Shown here piece by piece: positions 34,458 to 43,506 of a DNA stretch of 64,000 bases; position 1 is the stretch's first letter, and each line of letters starts with the position of its first letter. Source of the DNA: Martelella sp. HB161492 (GTDB lineage Bacteria > Pseudomonadota > Alphaproteobacteria > Rhizobiales > Rhizobiaceae). The DNA lies in contig NZ_JAATVV010000016.1 of assembly GCF_013184775.1 (NCBI RefSeq), positions 1 to 64,000 on the forward strand, written 5' to 3'. The translations under genes were made by a program, and so were the position numbers. A model generated the notes under the pieces. The model made no database searches and was not told the DNA's origin. It was given only the letters and a program-made list of their open reading frames with translations.

Positions 34458-35210
34458 ATGGCCCTCAACATTGAAAACATCTCGAAATCCTATGGCGGCA
34501 ACCCGGTCCTGAACGATGTCCGCCTTGACATCGCCGCCGGTGAGTTTGTTGCCCTTCTCGGCCCCTCCGGTTCCGGCAAGACCACGCTTCTGCGCATTAT
34601 TGCCGGCCTGCAATATGCCGAGGCCGGGCGACTTCTATTCGACGGCGAGGATATTACCGGCGTTGAGGCACGCCTGCGCCGTTTCGGCATGGTGTTTCAG
34701 AGCTACGCGCTGTTCGAACATATGAGCGTTGAAGCCAATGTTGCTTTCGGTCTGAAAATGCGCCCGCGCGCCACTCGGCCAGCACGGCCGGCCATCGCAG
34801 CGAAAGCCCGTGACTTGCTGGAACTTGCCGAAATCGGCCATCTCGCCAAGCGCTATCCGTCCCAGCTTTCCGGCGGGCAGCGCCAGCGCGTCGCGCTTGC
34901 CCGCGCCCTTGCGATCGAGCCGCGCATGCTGCTGCTTGACGAACCCTTCAGCGCACTCGACGCCAAGATCCGCAAGGGCCTGCGCGGTGCGCTCCGCGAC
35001 ATGCAGAAGCGGGTCGGCATCTCCGCCATTCTTGTGACCCACGATCAGGAGGAGGCATTCGAGATTGCCGACCGGATCGCGGTGATGTCGGAGGGACGGA
35101 TCGAACAGGTGGGTACGGCTGATGAATTGCTACGCCGGCCGGCAACGCCTTTCGTCGCCGAATTCCTCGAAGGCATGGCCAACTACCAGAGCCAGGGCGC
35201 CGGGATCTGA
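34458..35210 (+). CDS. cysA: sulfate ABC transporter ATP-binding protein CysA, short form
   Basis: 250-residue ATPase with Walker A GPSGSGKTT, signature LSGGQRQRVALARA, Walker B MLLLDEPFSALDAK and H-loop VTHDQEEA. CysA proteins usually run to about 340-360 residues with a C-terminal TOBE regulatory domain. This one stops soon after the ATPase core (EFLEGMANYQSQGAGI), so the regulatory domain is absent. The operon is otherwise complete, and short forms can be functional. Confidence 0.88.
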   Translation: MALNIENISKSYGGNPVLNDVRLDIAAGEFVALLGPSGSGKTTLLRIIAGLQYAEAGRLLFDGEDITGVEARLRRFGMVFQSYALFEHMSVEANVAFGLKMRPRATRPARPAIAAKARDLLELAEIGHLAKRYPSQLSGGQRQRVALARALAIEPRMLLLDEPFSALDAKIRKGLRGALRDMQKRVGISAILVTHDQEEAFEIADRIAVMSEGRIEQVGTADELLRRPATPFVAEFLEGMANYQSQGAGI

Positions 35211-35223
35211 CCTTTGCCCTCGC

Positions 35224-36075
35224 CTATCGCGGCTCGTCAGCCGGATAGACGTCATCGGCGGCGATGTCGAGCGCGGCGACGGCATCGTCGATCTTGCGTC
35301 CCAGAACCACGTCATCCCCCGCAATTTCAGCGAGCGGCACCAGCACGAAGGCGCGTTCGAACATCTGCGGATGCGGCAAGGAAAGTTGTGGTGAGTTGAT
35401 GACCCTGTCATTGGCGTAAAGCAGATCGATATCGATCAGCCGCGGCCCCCAGCGCTCGGCCGGCACGCGCTCCATGCGCAGCTCGATCCGTTTGAAGGCC
35501 TTCAGAAGGTCGAGCGGTGCGCGTGTTGTGCGGGCAATCGCACAGGTATTGAGAAACCAGTCCTGATCCTCGTTGCCCCAGGGCGCGGTGCGATAGAAGC
35601 GCGATACCGCCGTGATCTCGAAATCATCCTCGGTGGCAAGATGAGCGAGCGCTGTCTTCAGATTGACCGCCTTGTCGCCGATATTCGTGCCGAGCGACAT
35701 GGCAACCCGGTACTGGCGCCGTCTGTCGACCGAAACGCCGACATGATCAAAATCTGCGGCAACCGGCGCGGAAGGCTTGCGCACCCGGACCACCACCCGC
35801 TCCAGCCGCGGGAATTCCTGAAGCGCGGCATCGGCAATGCGCGAGGCCAGCGTCTCGATCAGCTTGAACGGCGCGCCGCTGGCAATTTCGATCGCCCGGC
35901 GGGACAGGGCACCATAGCAGACGGATTTTTCATATTCATCATTGGCAGCGCAATCCGTCATATCGAGCGCACAATCGAGATCGATGTAAAAACGCTGTCC
36001 CAGCCGGGTCTCCTCGGGCAAAACGCCATGGAAACCATAGACACAGAGGTTCTTGATATTGATCCAGTCGCTCAT
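35224..36075 (-). CDS. FolB-FolK fusion: dihydroneopterin aldolase and HPPK
   Basis: 283 residues combining two folate enzymes. Residues 1 to about 118 are dihydroneopterin aldolase (FolB: YGFHGVLPEE and the lysine in FKLIETLA). About 123 to 283 are 6-hydroxymethyl-dihydropterin pyrophosphokinase (FolK: SLGTNIGD at the start, NEDQDWFLN, and RWGPRLIDIDLLY). The reading frame is continuous between the two. It catalyses consecutive cytoplasmic steps from dihydroneopterin to the pyrophosphate ester used by FolP. The ATG overlaps the folP stop by four bases. In most Rhizobiaceae these are separate genes, so the fusion is notable. Confidence 0.9.
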   Translation of the reverse strand: MSDWINIKNLCVYGFHGVLPEETRLGQRFYIDLDCALDMTDCAANDEYEKSVCYGALSRRAIEIASGAPFKLIETLASRIADAALQEFPRLERVVVRVRKPSAPVAADFDHVGVSVDRRRQYRVAMSLGTNIGDKAVNLKTALAHLATEDDFEITAVSRFYRTAPWGNEDQDWFLNTCAIARTTRAPLDLLKAFKRIELRMERVPAERWGPRLIDIDLLYANDRVINSPQLSLPHPQMFERAFVLVPLAEIAGDDVVLGRKIDDAVAALDIAADDVYPADEPR

Positions 36076-36899
36076 CGGGCACTCGCTGTCCTGCTGAAAA
36101 TCCTGACGGCATCCACGTGCTCAGCAACATCGTGAACCCGGATGATATTAGCGCCGCCACAAAGGCCGAGCATATTGGCGGCAAGCGTCCCGGCCACGCG
36201 CTGATCGGTCGGACGGCCGGTTGCCTCACCAATCATGCGCTTGCGCGACAGGCCGAGAAGGATCGGCCGGTCGAAGCAGCTGAGCCTCTCAAGCCGGGCG
36301 AGAACGGCATAATTCTGCTCCGGCGTCTTGGCAAAACCGATACCCGGATCGAGAATGACATGATGCTCAGCGATACCCGCCTTTCGGGCAATCGTAAGGC
36401 TTTGCTCAAAGAAGCGCAGAATGTCATCGATGATGTCGCGATCTGCGTCAATATCATGCCGGTTGTGCATGACGATCACCGCGCACTGGCTGGCCGCCGC
36501 CACCGCCGCCATCGCCGGATCGCCCTGCAGACCCCAGATATCGTTGATGATGGCTGCACCGAGCTCAGCCGATCGCCGCGCGACCGGCGCCTTGTAGGTA
36601 TCGACAGAAATGGCGACCGGGCTTGCGGCACAGATTGCAGCCAAAACCGGCTCCACCCGGGCCAGCTCGTCTTCCAGCGAAACCGGATCGGCGCCCGGCC
36701 GCGTCGATTCCGCGCCGACGTCGACCACCGCGGCCCCGGCGCTCGCAATCGCCGCGGCCCGCGCGACAGCGTCGTCCGGCCCGTTGAAGCGCCCGCCATC
36801 GGAGAAGGAATCCGGCGTGATATTGAGGATCCCCATCACCACGGGACCGGCCTTCACCGCATCCAGAAACCGGTCACGTTTTGCCAGACGGTCAGTCAT
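36072..36899 (-). CDS. folP: dihydropteroate synthase
   Basis: 275-residue TIM-barrel enzyme joining 4-aminobenzoate to the pterin pyrophosphate; it is the sulfonamide target. Motifs are MGILNITPDSFSDGG, VDVGAESTRPGA, AAIINDIWG, VIMHNR, DPGIGFAKT, GLSRKRMIG and C-terminal RVHDV. The start MTDRLAKRD fits the family; an upstream in-frame start would add 14 residues with no homology. It is the first gene of the two-gene fol unit. Confidence 0.92.
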   Translation of the reverse strand: MTDRLAKRDRFLDAVKAGPVVMGILNITPDSFSDGGRFNGPDDAVARAAAIASAGAAVVDVGAESTRPGADPVSLEDELARVEPVLAAICAASPVAISVDTYKAPVARRSAELGAAIINDIWGLQGDPAMAAVAAASQCAVIVMHNRHDIDADRDIIDDILRFFEQSLTIARKAGIAEHHVILDPGIGFAKTPEQNYAVLARLERLSCFDRPILLGLSRKRMIGEATGRPTDQRVAGTLAANMLGLCGGANIIRVHDVAEHVDAVRIFSRTASAR

Positions 36900-37003
36900 C
36901 AAAAGCCCTTCCCTGCTTGCCCGGAGAAAGCCTTGAACCACAGTTCGCAGCCGTTGGCGACCCCTGGAACACGTTGTAAACCGGAGACAATGCCTTTGAT
37001 GGC

Positions 37004-37020
37004 CGGGCAGGGCTTGCCCG
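37004..37020 (-). terminator. weak hairpin after the carbamoylase operon
   Basis: CGGGCA and TGCCCG with a five-base loop abut the stop of the PLP-enzyme gene, in the 121-base gap before folP. There is no T-run; it could separate the two minus-strand units. Confidence 0.3.
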
Positions 37021-38184
37021 TCAGCCGATCCTGTTTCGCGTCACCATATCGGCTGCATCGACGCCAAGCCGGGTCGCCCTGCCATCGCCAAGGAAGGCAA
37101 GATGCGGTGCCAGATTGACAACGACGCAGGCATGGTTGGGATAGATGAGCAGCCGCTCGCCGATTGCCAGATCGCTGCCGTCACGCCGGACCATGCCGTG
37201 CTCCTCGGAGAGCTTGGCGACGCTCAGCGGCGCTTCGAGCCTGCTGCTCCATGCTTCGCCGAAGCCTGCGCCCGTGCCGACACTGTGCGCGCCAAGGTCG
37301 GAACTCAATGTCTTGGACCCGGCATCGATGATGTAGAAATCGCTGTTTTTCGAAATGATCGTTGCCGAAACGGCCAGCGCAAGCTGATCGCGGGTTGCGA
37401 TACCCAGCCTGACCGCCGTCATATCGAAAAACACGTAATTACCCGGCCGCACCTCGTCGAGGCCGTCGAAGCCGGCATTGGCAATCAGCGATGGCGTGCT
37501 GCCAACCGAGATTTTCGGCACGTCGACGCCCTGCCGCCTGAGGATCTCGCGAAAGTCGAGAAGCAAGCGTCGCTCATCTTCGGCCACCGCGCGCACGGTT
37601 TCAGCCGTGCCTGCGGCATAGGCATGGCCGGCATGCGACAGCAGGCCGGCAAAGCCGAGCGACGAGGCGGCCAGCCGCACAACCAGTGCAACGCTTCCGG
37701 CGGCCAGCGGATCAACGCCGCAACGGTGCAGGCCGACATCGACCTTGATGAAGACGTCCGGCGCAATTCCGGCAGCAATGGCCCCGCGCTCCAGCGCCTC
37801 CAGACCGACAGCACTGTCGGCGATAAAGCGCACGGCAACCCCATGGTCCTGCCCGAGCCGTAGCAATGCCGCCACCGGCTCCGGGTGCACCAGCGGATAG
37901 GCGAGCGTGACCGGCGAAAAGCCGGCGCGGATGAAGACGGCCGCTTCACCCGGATGCGAGGCCGTCACGCCGCGCGCGCCGGCATCGCGCTGCATGCCGG
38001 CAATGGCGAGCGATTTGTGTGTCTTGATATGCGGATGCATGGCGACATTGCCGGCATCGGCAATCGCCTGAACCGCAGCGATGTTGGCGGTGAGCCTTGC
38101 GGTATCGACGACGACACAGGGCGTTTCAAGCGCGTCTGCACCGGCAAAACCGGGTTGTGACGGCATTTCAGGATGAATCGTCAT
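37021..38184 (-). CDS. D-threonine aldolase / D-serine dehydratase-like PLP enzyme
   Basis: 387-residue fold-type III PLP enzyme. The PLP lysine lies in MHPHIKTHKS. Residues KVDVGLHRCGVDP and SVGSTPS belong to the alanine-racemase-like barrel, and the C-terminal region carries the metal-binding histidine and cysteine (PNHACVVVN) of eukaryotic-type D-serine dehydratases and D-threonine aldolases. It acts on D-amino acids in the cytoplasm. It is the last gene of a unit with an N-carbamoyl-D-amino-acid hydrolase, so it may consume the D-amino acid that enzyme frees. Confidence 0.82.
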   Translation of the reverse strand: MTIHPEMPSQPGFAGADALETPCVVVDTARLTANIAAVQAIADAGNVAMHPHIKTHKSLAIAGMQRDAGARGVTASHPGEAAVFIRAGFSPVTLAYPLVHPEPVAALLRLGQDHGVAVRFIADSAVGLEALERGAIAAGIAPDVFIKVDVGLHRCGVDPLAAGSVALVVRLAASSLGFAGLLSHAGHAYAAGTAETVRAVAEDERRLLLDFREILRRQGVDVPKISVGSTPSLIANAGFDGLDEVRPGNYVFFDMTAVRLGIATRDQLALAVSATIISKNSDFYIIDAGSKTLSSDLGAHSVGTGAGFGEAWSSRLEAPLSVAKLSEEHGMVRRDGSDLAIGERLLIYPNHACVVVNLAPHLAFLGDGRATRLGVDAADMVTRNRIG

Positions 38185-38187
38185 CGC

Positions 38188-40035
38188 CTACCAGACCACC
38201 TTATGTGTTGCACCGGTGGCGACATTGACGAGGCCTTCGGGGGCATAGTCGGAGGGCGCCACGAGCACCCAGCGCCAGGGCGCACAGGTCAGTGTCGCGA
38301 AGGCAAGCCGCTCGGGAAAACCCGCCCACCAGCGCGGCGAGGAGGATGGCTCAAACATCCACTCGATCTTCTCGCCCTCGGCATAGAGCGCGCGCATGTC
38401 GGCATCGAGCGCCTCGGCCGAACGTTGTGACATCAGCCCGGCAATCTCGTAACGCACCGTGGCAACCACCTTGTTGTCATTGACCAGCGCCCAGCCGCCA
38501 CCGATCTTGCGAAGCGCATTGACCGCTTCGGCCATGGCCTCGTCAGAAGAGCCGACGCACCAGATATTGTGCTTGTCATGGGCCAGCGAACTTGCCAGCG
38601 CACAATTGGGCGTCTTTGGTCCCGTGCCAGCCCAGAACATTTTCGAGACGGATTTTTTGCCCGAAAAGCGGTCGACAATGGCGAATTTGGTGATGTTACG
38701 TGACGTATCGCGCTGAACCTGCCCGTCTGCGACCGGCAGTTCATAAGTGAGGAAATCGTCCTCCCAGTGGAAGGGGCGCAGGACGGCCGCCGTCATCATT
38801 GCCCGGCCCGGTTCGGCGGCAATGGCGAAGTCCGCCGCGTTGAAGGCACCGCCCGTCTGCACGGTATCGCGTGCCCAGTCGGGCCAGTCAATCTCGGGCA
38901 CGGGCAGGATATAATCGCTACCCTTCGAGACCTGCCTGCCATCCGCCCAGACCTCGGCGATGGTGAATGTTTCGAGATCGGACAGGAGCACGACATCGGC
39001 AAACCGGCCTGGCGCGATCGTGCCGACCCAGGGGGTGAGCCGCATGTGGCGCGCCGGATTGATGGTGACACACTGAATGGCGATTTCCGGCTGCAAGCCG
39101 GACTGGATAGCGAGGCGGACATTGTAATCCGTCGCGCCCTTGGACAGCGTTTCCGATGCACTGCGATCATCGGTGGCAAAGGCGATCTGCGACCAGTCGG
39201 CAAGGCCACGCTGCAGCAGTCCCTTGATGACATCCGGCATGGAATGCGGCCGCAGCTCGGCGAAAAGGCCATGGGTGAGCTTGTCCCAGAACTCCTCTGC
39301 CGTCCATGCTTCATGGTCGGAGGCAAGCCCGGCCGCCGCGAAGGCGTTGATGGTCGGCAGATCCTTCAGGCCCGCCGCGTGGCCTTCGACGACGCCGCGT
39401 GCGGCAAAGGTCGCCTCGATCATGCCCCAGAGCCGGTCGTGGGAGGCATTGTCCGGATTCCAGACGGCCGGCCAGTCCATCACCTCGTCCAGGCCTGCCA
39501 CCATCAGGCTGCCGGCGAGGAAATCGCGCTGCTCATCATAGCCCAGATAGCCGCCGCCATGTTCATAGGCCGTTGGCGGCACGGCAGAGCCCGGCAGCGG
39601 GAAAATCTTCAGCGGCGAGCCATGCTGACGGGCTGTCATCCAGAAATCCAGCGTCCTCGACCCGCGCACATTGGAAAATTCGTGGCTTGCCTCGCAGGTC
39701 CAGGTATTTCCGCGCGGCATGACCAGAGCCGCTTCCCATTCCGGTGTCAGATGCGAGCTTTCGATATGCTTGTGGACTTCGCCAAGGCCGGGAATGGCCA
39801 TCAGATCAGGCCGCTCATCAATGATCTCGCAGTCGCCGGGCCAGGAGCCGGCCGGCCCGACATAGGCGATCCGCGCACCCTTGATGACGATCTCGGCATT
39901 ATCGCTCCATGTGCGTGTCGCCGTATCGAGCAGCCGCCCGACCCTCAAGATCCGGTCTGCGGGTTGCTTGCCGAGCGCGACAAGGGTCAGCTGCTGGCGC
40001 AGCCGGACTTCGGATTTAGCATCGATCATGATCAC
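38188..40035 (-). CDS. adenine-deaminase-like amidohydrolase
   Basis: 615-residue amidohydrolase of the adenine deaminase (Ade) family. The metal-binding region is GEVHKHIESSHLTP (where adenine deaminases have a VDAHVHIESS form), followed by EASHEFSNV. The DVVLLSDLETF segment and the C-terminal Ade domain are present. The first metal histidine pattern departs from the HxH consensus (HKH is retained, but the preceding residues differ), and the gene sits among carbamoyl/D-amino-acid enzymes, so an altered substrate is possible. The start overlaps the XRE regulator stop (ATGA). Confidence 0.8.
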   Translation of the reverse strand: MIMIDAKSEVRLRQQLTLVALGKQPADRILRVGRLLDTATRTWSDNAEIVIKGARIAYVGPAGSWPGDCEIIDERPDLMAIPGLGEVHKHIESSHLTPEWEAALVMPRGNTWTCEASHEFSNVRGSRTLDFWMTARQHGSPLKIFPLPGSAVPPTAYEHGGGYLGYDEQRDFLAGSLMVAGLDEVMDWPAVWNPDNASHDRLWGMIEATFAARGVVEGHAAGLKDLPTINAFAAAGLASDHEAWTAEEFWDKLTHGLFAELRPHSMPDVIKGLLQRGLADWSQIAFATDDRSASETLSKGATDYNVRLAIQSGLQPEIAIQCVTINPARHMRLTPWVGTIAPGRFADVVLLSDLETFTIAEVWADGRQVSKGSDYILPVPEIDWPDWARDTVQTGGAFNAADFAIAAEPGRAMMTAAVLRPFHWEDDFLTYELPVADGQVQRDTSRNITKFAIVDRFSGKKSVSKMFWAGTGPKTPNCALASSLAHDKHNIWCVGSSDEAMAEAVNALRKIGGGWALVNDNKVVATVRYEIAGLMSQRSAEALDADMRALYAEGEKIEWMFEPSSSPRWWAGFPERLAFATLTCAPWRWVLVAPSDYAPEGLVNVATGATHKVVW

Positions 40036-40664
40036 ACCGTCAGATGGTCCGGCGCTTCACCGGAACCGGAATAGCAGATGGAAAGGATTTGCGCCTTGCC
40101 GGAACCGGCAGAGTAAAAGCCATGTTCGGAGGCAGCATCGAAATAGACCGTGTCACCGGTCGAAAGCGTCATCGGCGCATATGGCGCCATTTCGAACACC
40201 ACTTCGCCGGACAGCACATAGACAAACTCCTCGCCGGAATGAGCGCTGCGGGCTGGTTCCACCCCTTCCGCGCGCGGCGGCACTTCTATCACCATCGGCG
40301 TCAGCGCCTTGGCGGCGAGTTCGGTCGACAGCACACGGTAGAGCCCCATCTCATTGGTGAGCCGTTTGCCCTCACCCGCACGGGTGACAGCCCGCGCCGC
40401 CCTGGCAAAGCTTGCCCTTTGCCCCCTGCCTTCAAGCAGATCGGCGAAATCCAGCCCCAGGCCGGCGGAAAGCCGGGTGAGCACGGAATAGGCCGGCTGG
40501 CTCTGACCGTTCTCGATCTTCGACAGCGCCGAGATCGAAACCCCGGTTCTTTTCGAGACCTCGGCCAGCGTCCAGCCATTTTCCCGGCGCAGTTCGGAGA
40601 GGATGCGGGCTATGGAGCCGCCCTCGTTTGCCTCGCTTTCGCGCATCGCGTCCGGCTGGCTCAT
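40032..40664 (-). CDS. XRE-family regulator with C-terminal cupin
   Basis: 210 residues. The N-terminal HTH (about 18-75: LSELRRENGWTLAEVSKRTGVSISALSKIENG) and C-terminal cupin (about 125-205: EVPPRAEGVEPARSAHSGEEFVYVLSGEV) match the PuuR-like class that senses small metabolites. It is encoded inside the operon it probably controls, between the carbamoylase and the amidohydrolase. Confidence 0.88.
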   Translation of the reverse strand: MSQPDAMRESEANEGGSIARILSELRRENGWTLAEVSKRTGVSISALSKIENGQSQPAYSVLTRLSAGLGLDFADLLEGRGQRASFARAARAVTRAGEGKRLTNEMGLYRVLSTELAAKALTPMVIEVPPRAEGVEPARSAHSGEEFVYVLSGEVVFEMAPYAPMTLSTGDTVYFDAASEHGFYSAGSGKAQILSICYSGSGEAPDHLTV

Positions 40665-40700
40665 GAACTCATCCCCTTTTGAATGCCCCGTATCAACATC

Positions 40701-41633
40701 TCACTCCGTCACCGGTCCCCTGGTCTCGACGATCAGTCTATAGTGATCCGGCTCGCGATGGCGGGCAAAATCGAAAATGGTCCGGCGATAAAGGGCTGCC
40801 ATATCGAGATCGCATCGGGCAACAACGACTTCATCCGCCGTCGAGACCGCCATGGCAACAATCTGGCCGGACGGCGCGACAATCATCGACTGGCCGATCA
40901 GGTTCGAACCTTCTTCATGGCCGGCCTTGGCTGTTGCCACCACCCAGTTGGAATTCTGGTAGGCACCGGCCTGAATCGACAGCTGATTGTGAAACTGGGT
41001 CAGGCTGTCGAAATCGAAATTGCCGGTATGGTCATCCGGCGTGTTGTAGCCAACCAGGATCATTTCCGAGCCCTTCAGCGCCATGACCCGATAGGTTTCC
41101 GGCCAGCGGCGATCGTTGCAGATCGCCATGCCGATCCGCGTGCCCATGGTCTTGAACACGTTGAAGCCAAGATTGCCCGGCTCGAAATAATATTTCTCCA
41201 GATGCTGAGCCGCGAGATCCGGCTGCGGCCTGTCCCAGCCCGGCAGGTGGATCTTGCGGTATTTGCCGACAATTTCGCCATCACGATCCACCAGAACAGA
41301 TGTGTTGAAGCGATGCCGGATGCCGTCTTCAACCACCAGCTCGGCATAGCCGAGATAAAAGCCGATCTTCAGCCGCTTTGCCGCATCAAAGAGCGGCTGC
41401 GTTTCGGCGCCCGGCATTTCGGTTTCGTAGAACGCGTCGATCTCCGCCGGGTCGGTCATATGCCAGCGCGGGAAAAAGGTCGTCAGCGTCAGCTCAGGAA
41501 AGACAACCAGTTCGGCGCCGCGCGATGCCGCTTCGCCCAGAAGCGCGATCAGCCGCTTGACAACCGCCGGGCGCGTATCTGAACGCGCGATCGGGCCCAT
41601 CTGCGCGGCGGCGGCAACAATTGTCCGGCTCAT
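40701..41633 (-). CDS. N-carbamoyl-D-amino-acid hydrolase
   Basis: 310-residue nitrilase-superfamily enzyme. The catalytic triad falls exactly at Agrobacterium-type positions: E47 (VVFPELTL), K127 (YRKIHLPG) and C172 (AICNDRRWPE). It hydrolyses N-carbamoyl-D-amino acids to D-amino acid, CO2 and ammonia. Adjacent residues YNTPDDH and QNSNWVVA also match the family. Its start overlaps the ABC ATPase stop by four bases, tying it to a polyamine-type importer and giving a likely uptake route for the carbamoyl compound. Confidence 0.9.
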   Translation of the reverse strand: MSRTIVAAAAQMGPIARSDTRPAVVKRLIALLGEAASRGAELVVFPELTLTTFFPRWHMTDPAEIDAFYETEMPGAETQPLFDAAKRLKIGFYLGYAELVVEDGIRHRFNTSVLVDRDGEIVGKYRKIHLPGWDRPQPDLAAQHLEKYYFEPGNLGFNVFKTMGTRIGMAICNDRRWPETYRVMALKGSEMILVGYNTPDDHTGNFDFDSLTQFHNQLSIQAGAYQNSNWVVATAKAGHEEGSNLIGQSMIVAPSGQIVAMAVSTADEVVVARCDLDMAALYRRTIFDFARHREPDHYRLIVETRGPVTE

Positions 41634-42706
41634 AATTTCGTTCCTTCATCCTTCAGAATGCAGCATTGGCCAAAATCGAACGCCAGTCCGACATTCTCTC
41701 CCGTGGCAATCGGGTTCTGCAGCGCGCCATTTGCAATCAGCACCCCGGCCGCCGTTTCAACCTTATACTGGTAGGCACGACCGAGATAGGAGCGCATCAG
41801 CGCCGCCCCGGCAATGGTATTGGCCTCTCCCGCACCGGCCAGCCGCAGGCCCTCTGGCCGCGCACCGATGACAAAGCGATCCGGCAGGGCACCGGTCTCG
41901 GCCTCATCCAGCACGATCTCGGTCCCGTCGTCGAGCCGCGCCGTGACCTTGCCGCCCGCCCTTGCGCAAACATGCATCGCGATCAGATTGTCGAAACCGA
42001 CAAAGCGGGCGACGAAAGCGTTGACCGGCCGCGTATACAGCACTTCCGGCGTATCGAGCTGGACGATATTGCCGGCATTCATGATCGCCACCCGGTCAGA
42101 AATCGAAAAGGCCTCTTCCTGGTCATGGGTGACATAGATTGCAGTGCGGCCGTTTGCCTTCTGCAGCTCGCGGATTTCCACCCGCATGTCGACGCGCAAT
42201 TTGGCATCAAGATTGGACAGCGGCTCATCGAACATCAGAAGCGGCGGGTCGATGGCCAGCGCCCGGGCAACGGCGACACGCTGGCGCTGGCCGCCGGAAA
42301 GGGCAGCCGGCAAGCGGTCGGCAAAGGCTGAAAGCCCGACGCGGGCCAGCATATCGCTCACCCGCTTCTGACGTTCGGCGGCCCCCACATTTCGCTGTTT
42401 CAGCCCGAAACCGACATTTTCGGCGACGGTCAGATGTGGAAACAGCGCATAGTTCTGAAACACGATGCCGGCATCGCGCTTGTGCGGCGGCAGGCCGGTG
42501 ACATCGCGCCCGGCCACTGAAATCGTGCCGCCGGTCGGCTGCAGAAAACCCGCCAAAAGGCGCAGCGTCGTGGTCTTGCCGCAACCGGATGAGCCCAGCA
42601 ATGACACAAGCTCGCCCTCGCCGACGGAAAGGTTCAGACCATGCAGGACCTGGGTTGCCCCGTAATGGGCGGTCACATTGTTCAAGATGACGGCGTTTTC
42701 AGCCAT
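41630..42706 (-). CDS. PotA-type ABC transporter ATP-binding protein
   Basis: 358-residue ATPase with Walker A GSSGCGKTT, signature LSGGQRQRVAVARA, Walker B LLMFDEPLSNLDAK and a C-terminal TOBE domain (about 280-355, with IGARPEGLRLA). It is the class used for polyamine, iron and putrescine-like importers. It follows the permeases with an 8-base gap. Confidence 0.88.
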   Translation of the reverse strand: MAENAVILNNVTAHYGATQVLHGLNLSVGEGELVSLLGSSGCGKTTTLRLLAGFLQPTGGTISVAGRDVTGLPPHKRDAGIVFQNYALFPHLTVAENVGFGLKQRNVGAAERQKRVSDMLARVGLSAFADRLPAALSGGQRQRVAVARALAIDPPLLMFDEPLSNLDAKLRVDMRVEIRELQKANGRTAIYVTHDQEEAFSISDRVAIMNAGNIVQLDTPEVLYTRPVNAFVARFVGFDNLIAMHVCARAGGKVTARLDDGTEIVLDEAETGALPDRFVIGARPEGLRLAGAGEANTIAGAALMRSYLGRAYQYKVETAAGVLIANGALQNPIATGENVGLAFDFGQCCILKDEGTKL

Positions 42707-42714
42707 TGGAACTC

Positions 42715-43506
42715 CTATTGAACGGTCTTGCTGAGACCAAGGCTGCGTTCGATCAGCACCATGACGAGAATGGTAACGCCCATCAGCAGCACCGAAACGG
42801 CACTCACCGTCGGGTCGAAGAATTGCTGCACATAGGTGAAGACTTCGATCGGCAGCGTCGAGATACCCGGTCCGGTCAGGAACAGCGCCACCGCCATGTC
42901 GTTCAGCGAGGTGATGAAGGCCAGCACCATGCCGGCAATCACACCGGAGCGGATATTCGGCAGGACGATGGTCCAGAACGCCTTGACCGGATGCATGCCG
43001 AGGCTGACGGCCGCCTCCTGGATCGAGAAATCAAAGCCTGAGAGAGAGGCGCCGATGACCCGTACCATATAGGGCAGACACAGGATGGCATGGCCGAGGA
43101 TCAGTGACGGCAGGATCGGCAGCTGCAGCTGCACGATCAGGGTTTTCAGAAGCGAAAAACCGAACACGATTTCCGGGATGAAGAAAGGCAGGAAGAAGAC
43201 CGAGCCATACCAGCCGGGAATCTTCATCTTGTAACGTGTCAGCGCATAGGCCGCGGCTAGCCCGGTGACCAGTGCGATCAGCGTCCCGCCGAGCGCCACT
43301 TCCATCGAGATGATGAAGGTATCGAGGAAGCCCGAATGATTGAAAACATTGGCATACCATTTCAGCGTGAAGCCCTGCGGCGGAAAGGCGAGATAGGGCG
43401 TATTGCTGATCGAGGTGCCGATGACGATGACAATCGGCCCGGCGAGAAACAGGATGACAAGCCAGCCGAACAGGCGGGAGAGCGGATGAATGGAACGTCC
43501 GGTCAA
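42715..43506 (-). CDS. PotC-type ABC transporter permease
   Basis: 263 residues with six helices. The coupling loop reads IQEAAVSLGMHPVKAFWTIVLPNIRSG, and the SLNDMAVALFLTGPGISTLP element is typical of PotC. It overlaps the upstream permease by four bases. Confidence 0.88.
   Translation of the reverse strand: MTGRSIHPLSRLFGWLVILFLAGPIVIVIGTSISNTPYLAFPPQGFTLKWYANVFNHSGFLDTFIISMEVALGGTLIALVTGLAAAYALTRYKMKIPGWYGSVFFLPFFIPEIVFGFSLLKTLIVQLQLPILPSLILGHAILCLPYMVRVIGASLSGFDFSIQEAAVSLGMHPVKAFWTIVLPNIRSGVIAGMVLAFITSLNDMAVALFLTGPGISTLPIEVFTYVQQFFDPTVSAVSVLLMGVTILVMVLIERSLGLSKTVQ

Noticed and set aside
35224-36075. FolB and FolK as two adjacent genes
   Set aside because: The frame is continuous between the two domains, with no stop and no internal start with a ribosome-binding site seen near the junction.
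38767-40074. 435-codon open frame on the plus strand
   Set aside because: It is antisense to the adenine-deaminase-like gene, has no recognisable motif, and its composition is typical of a mirror frame.
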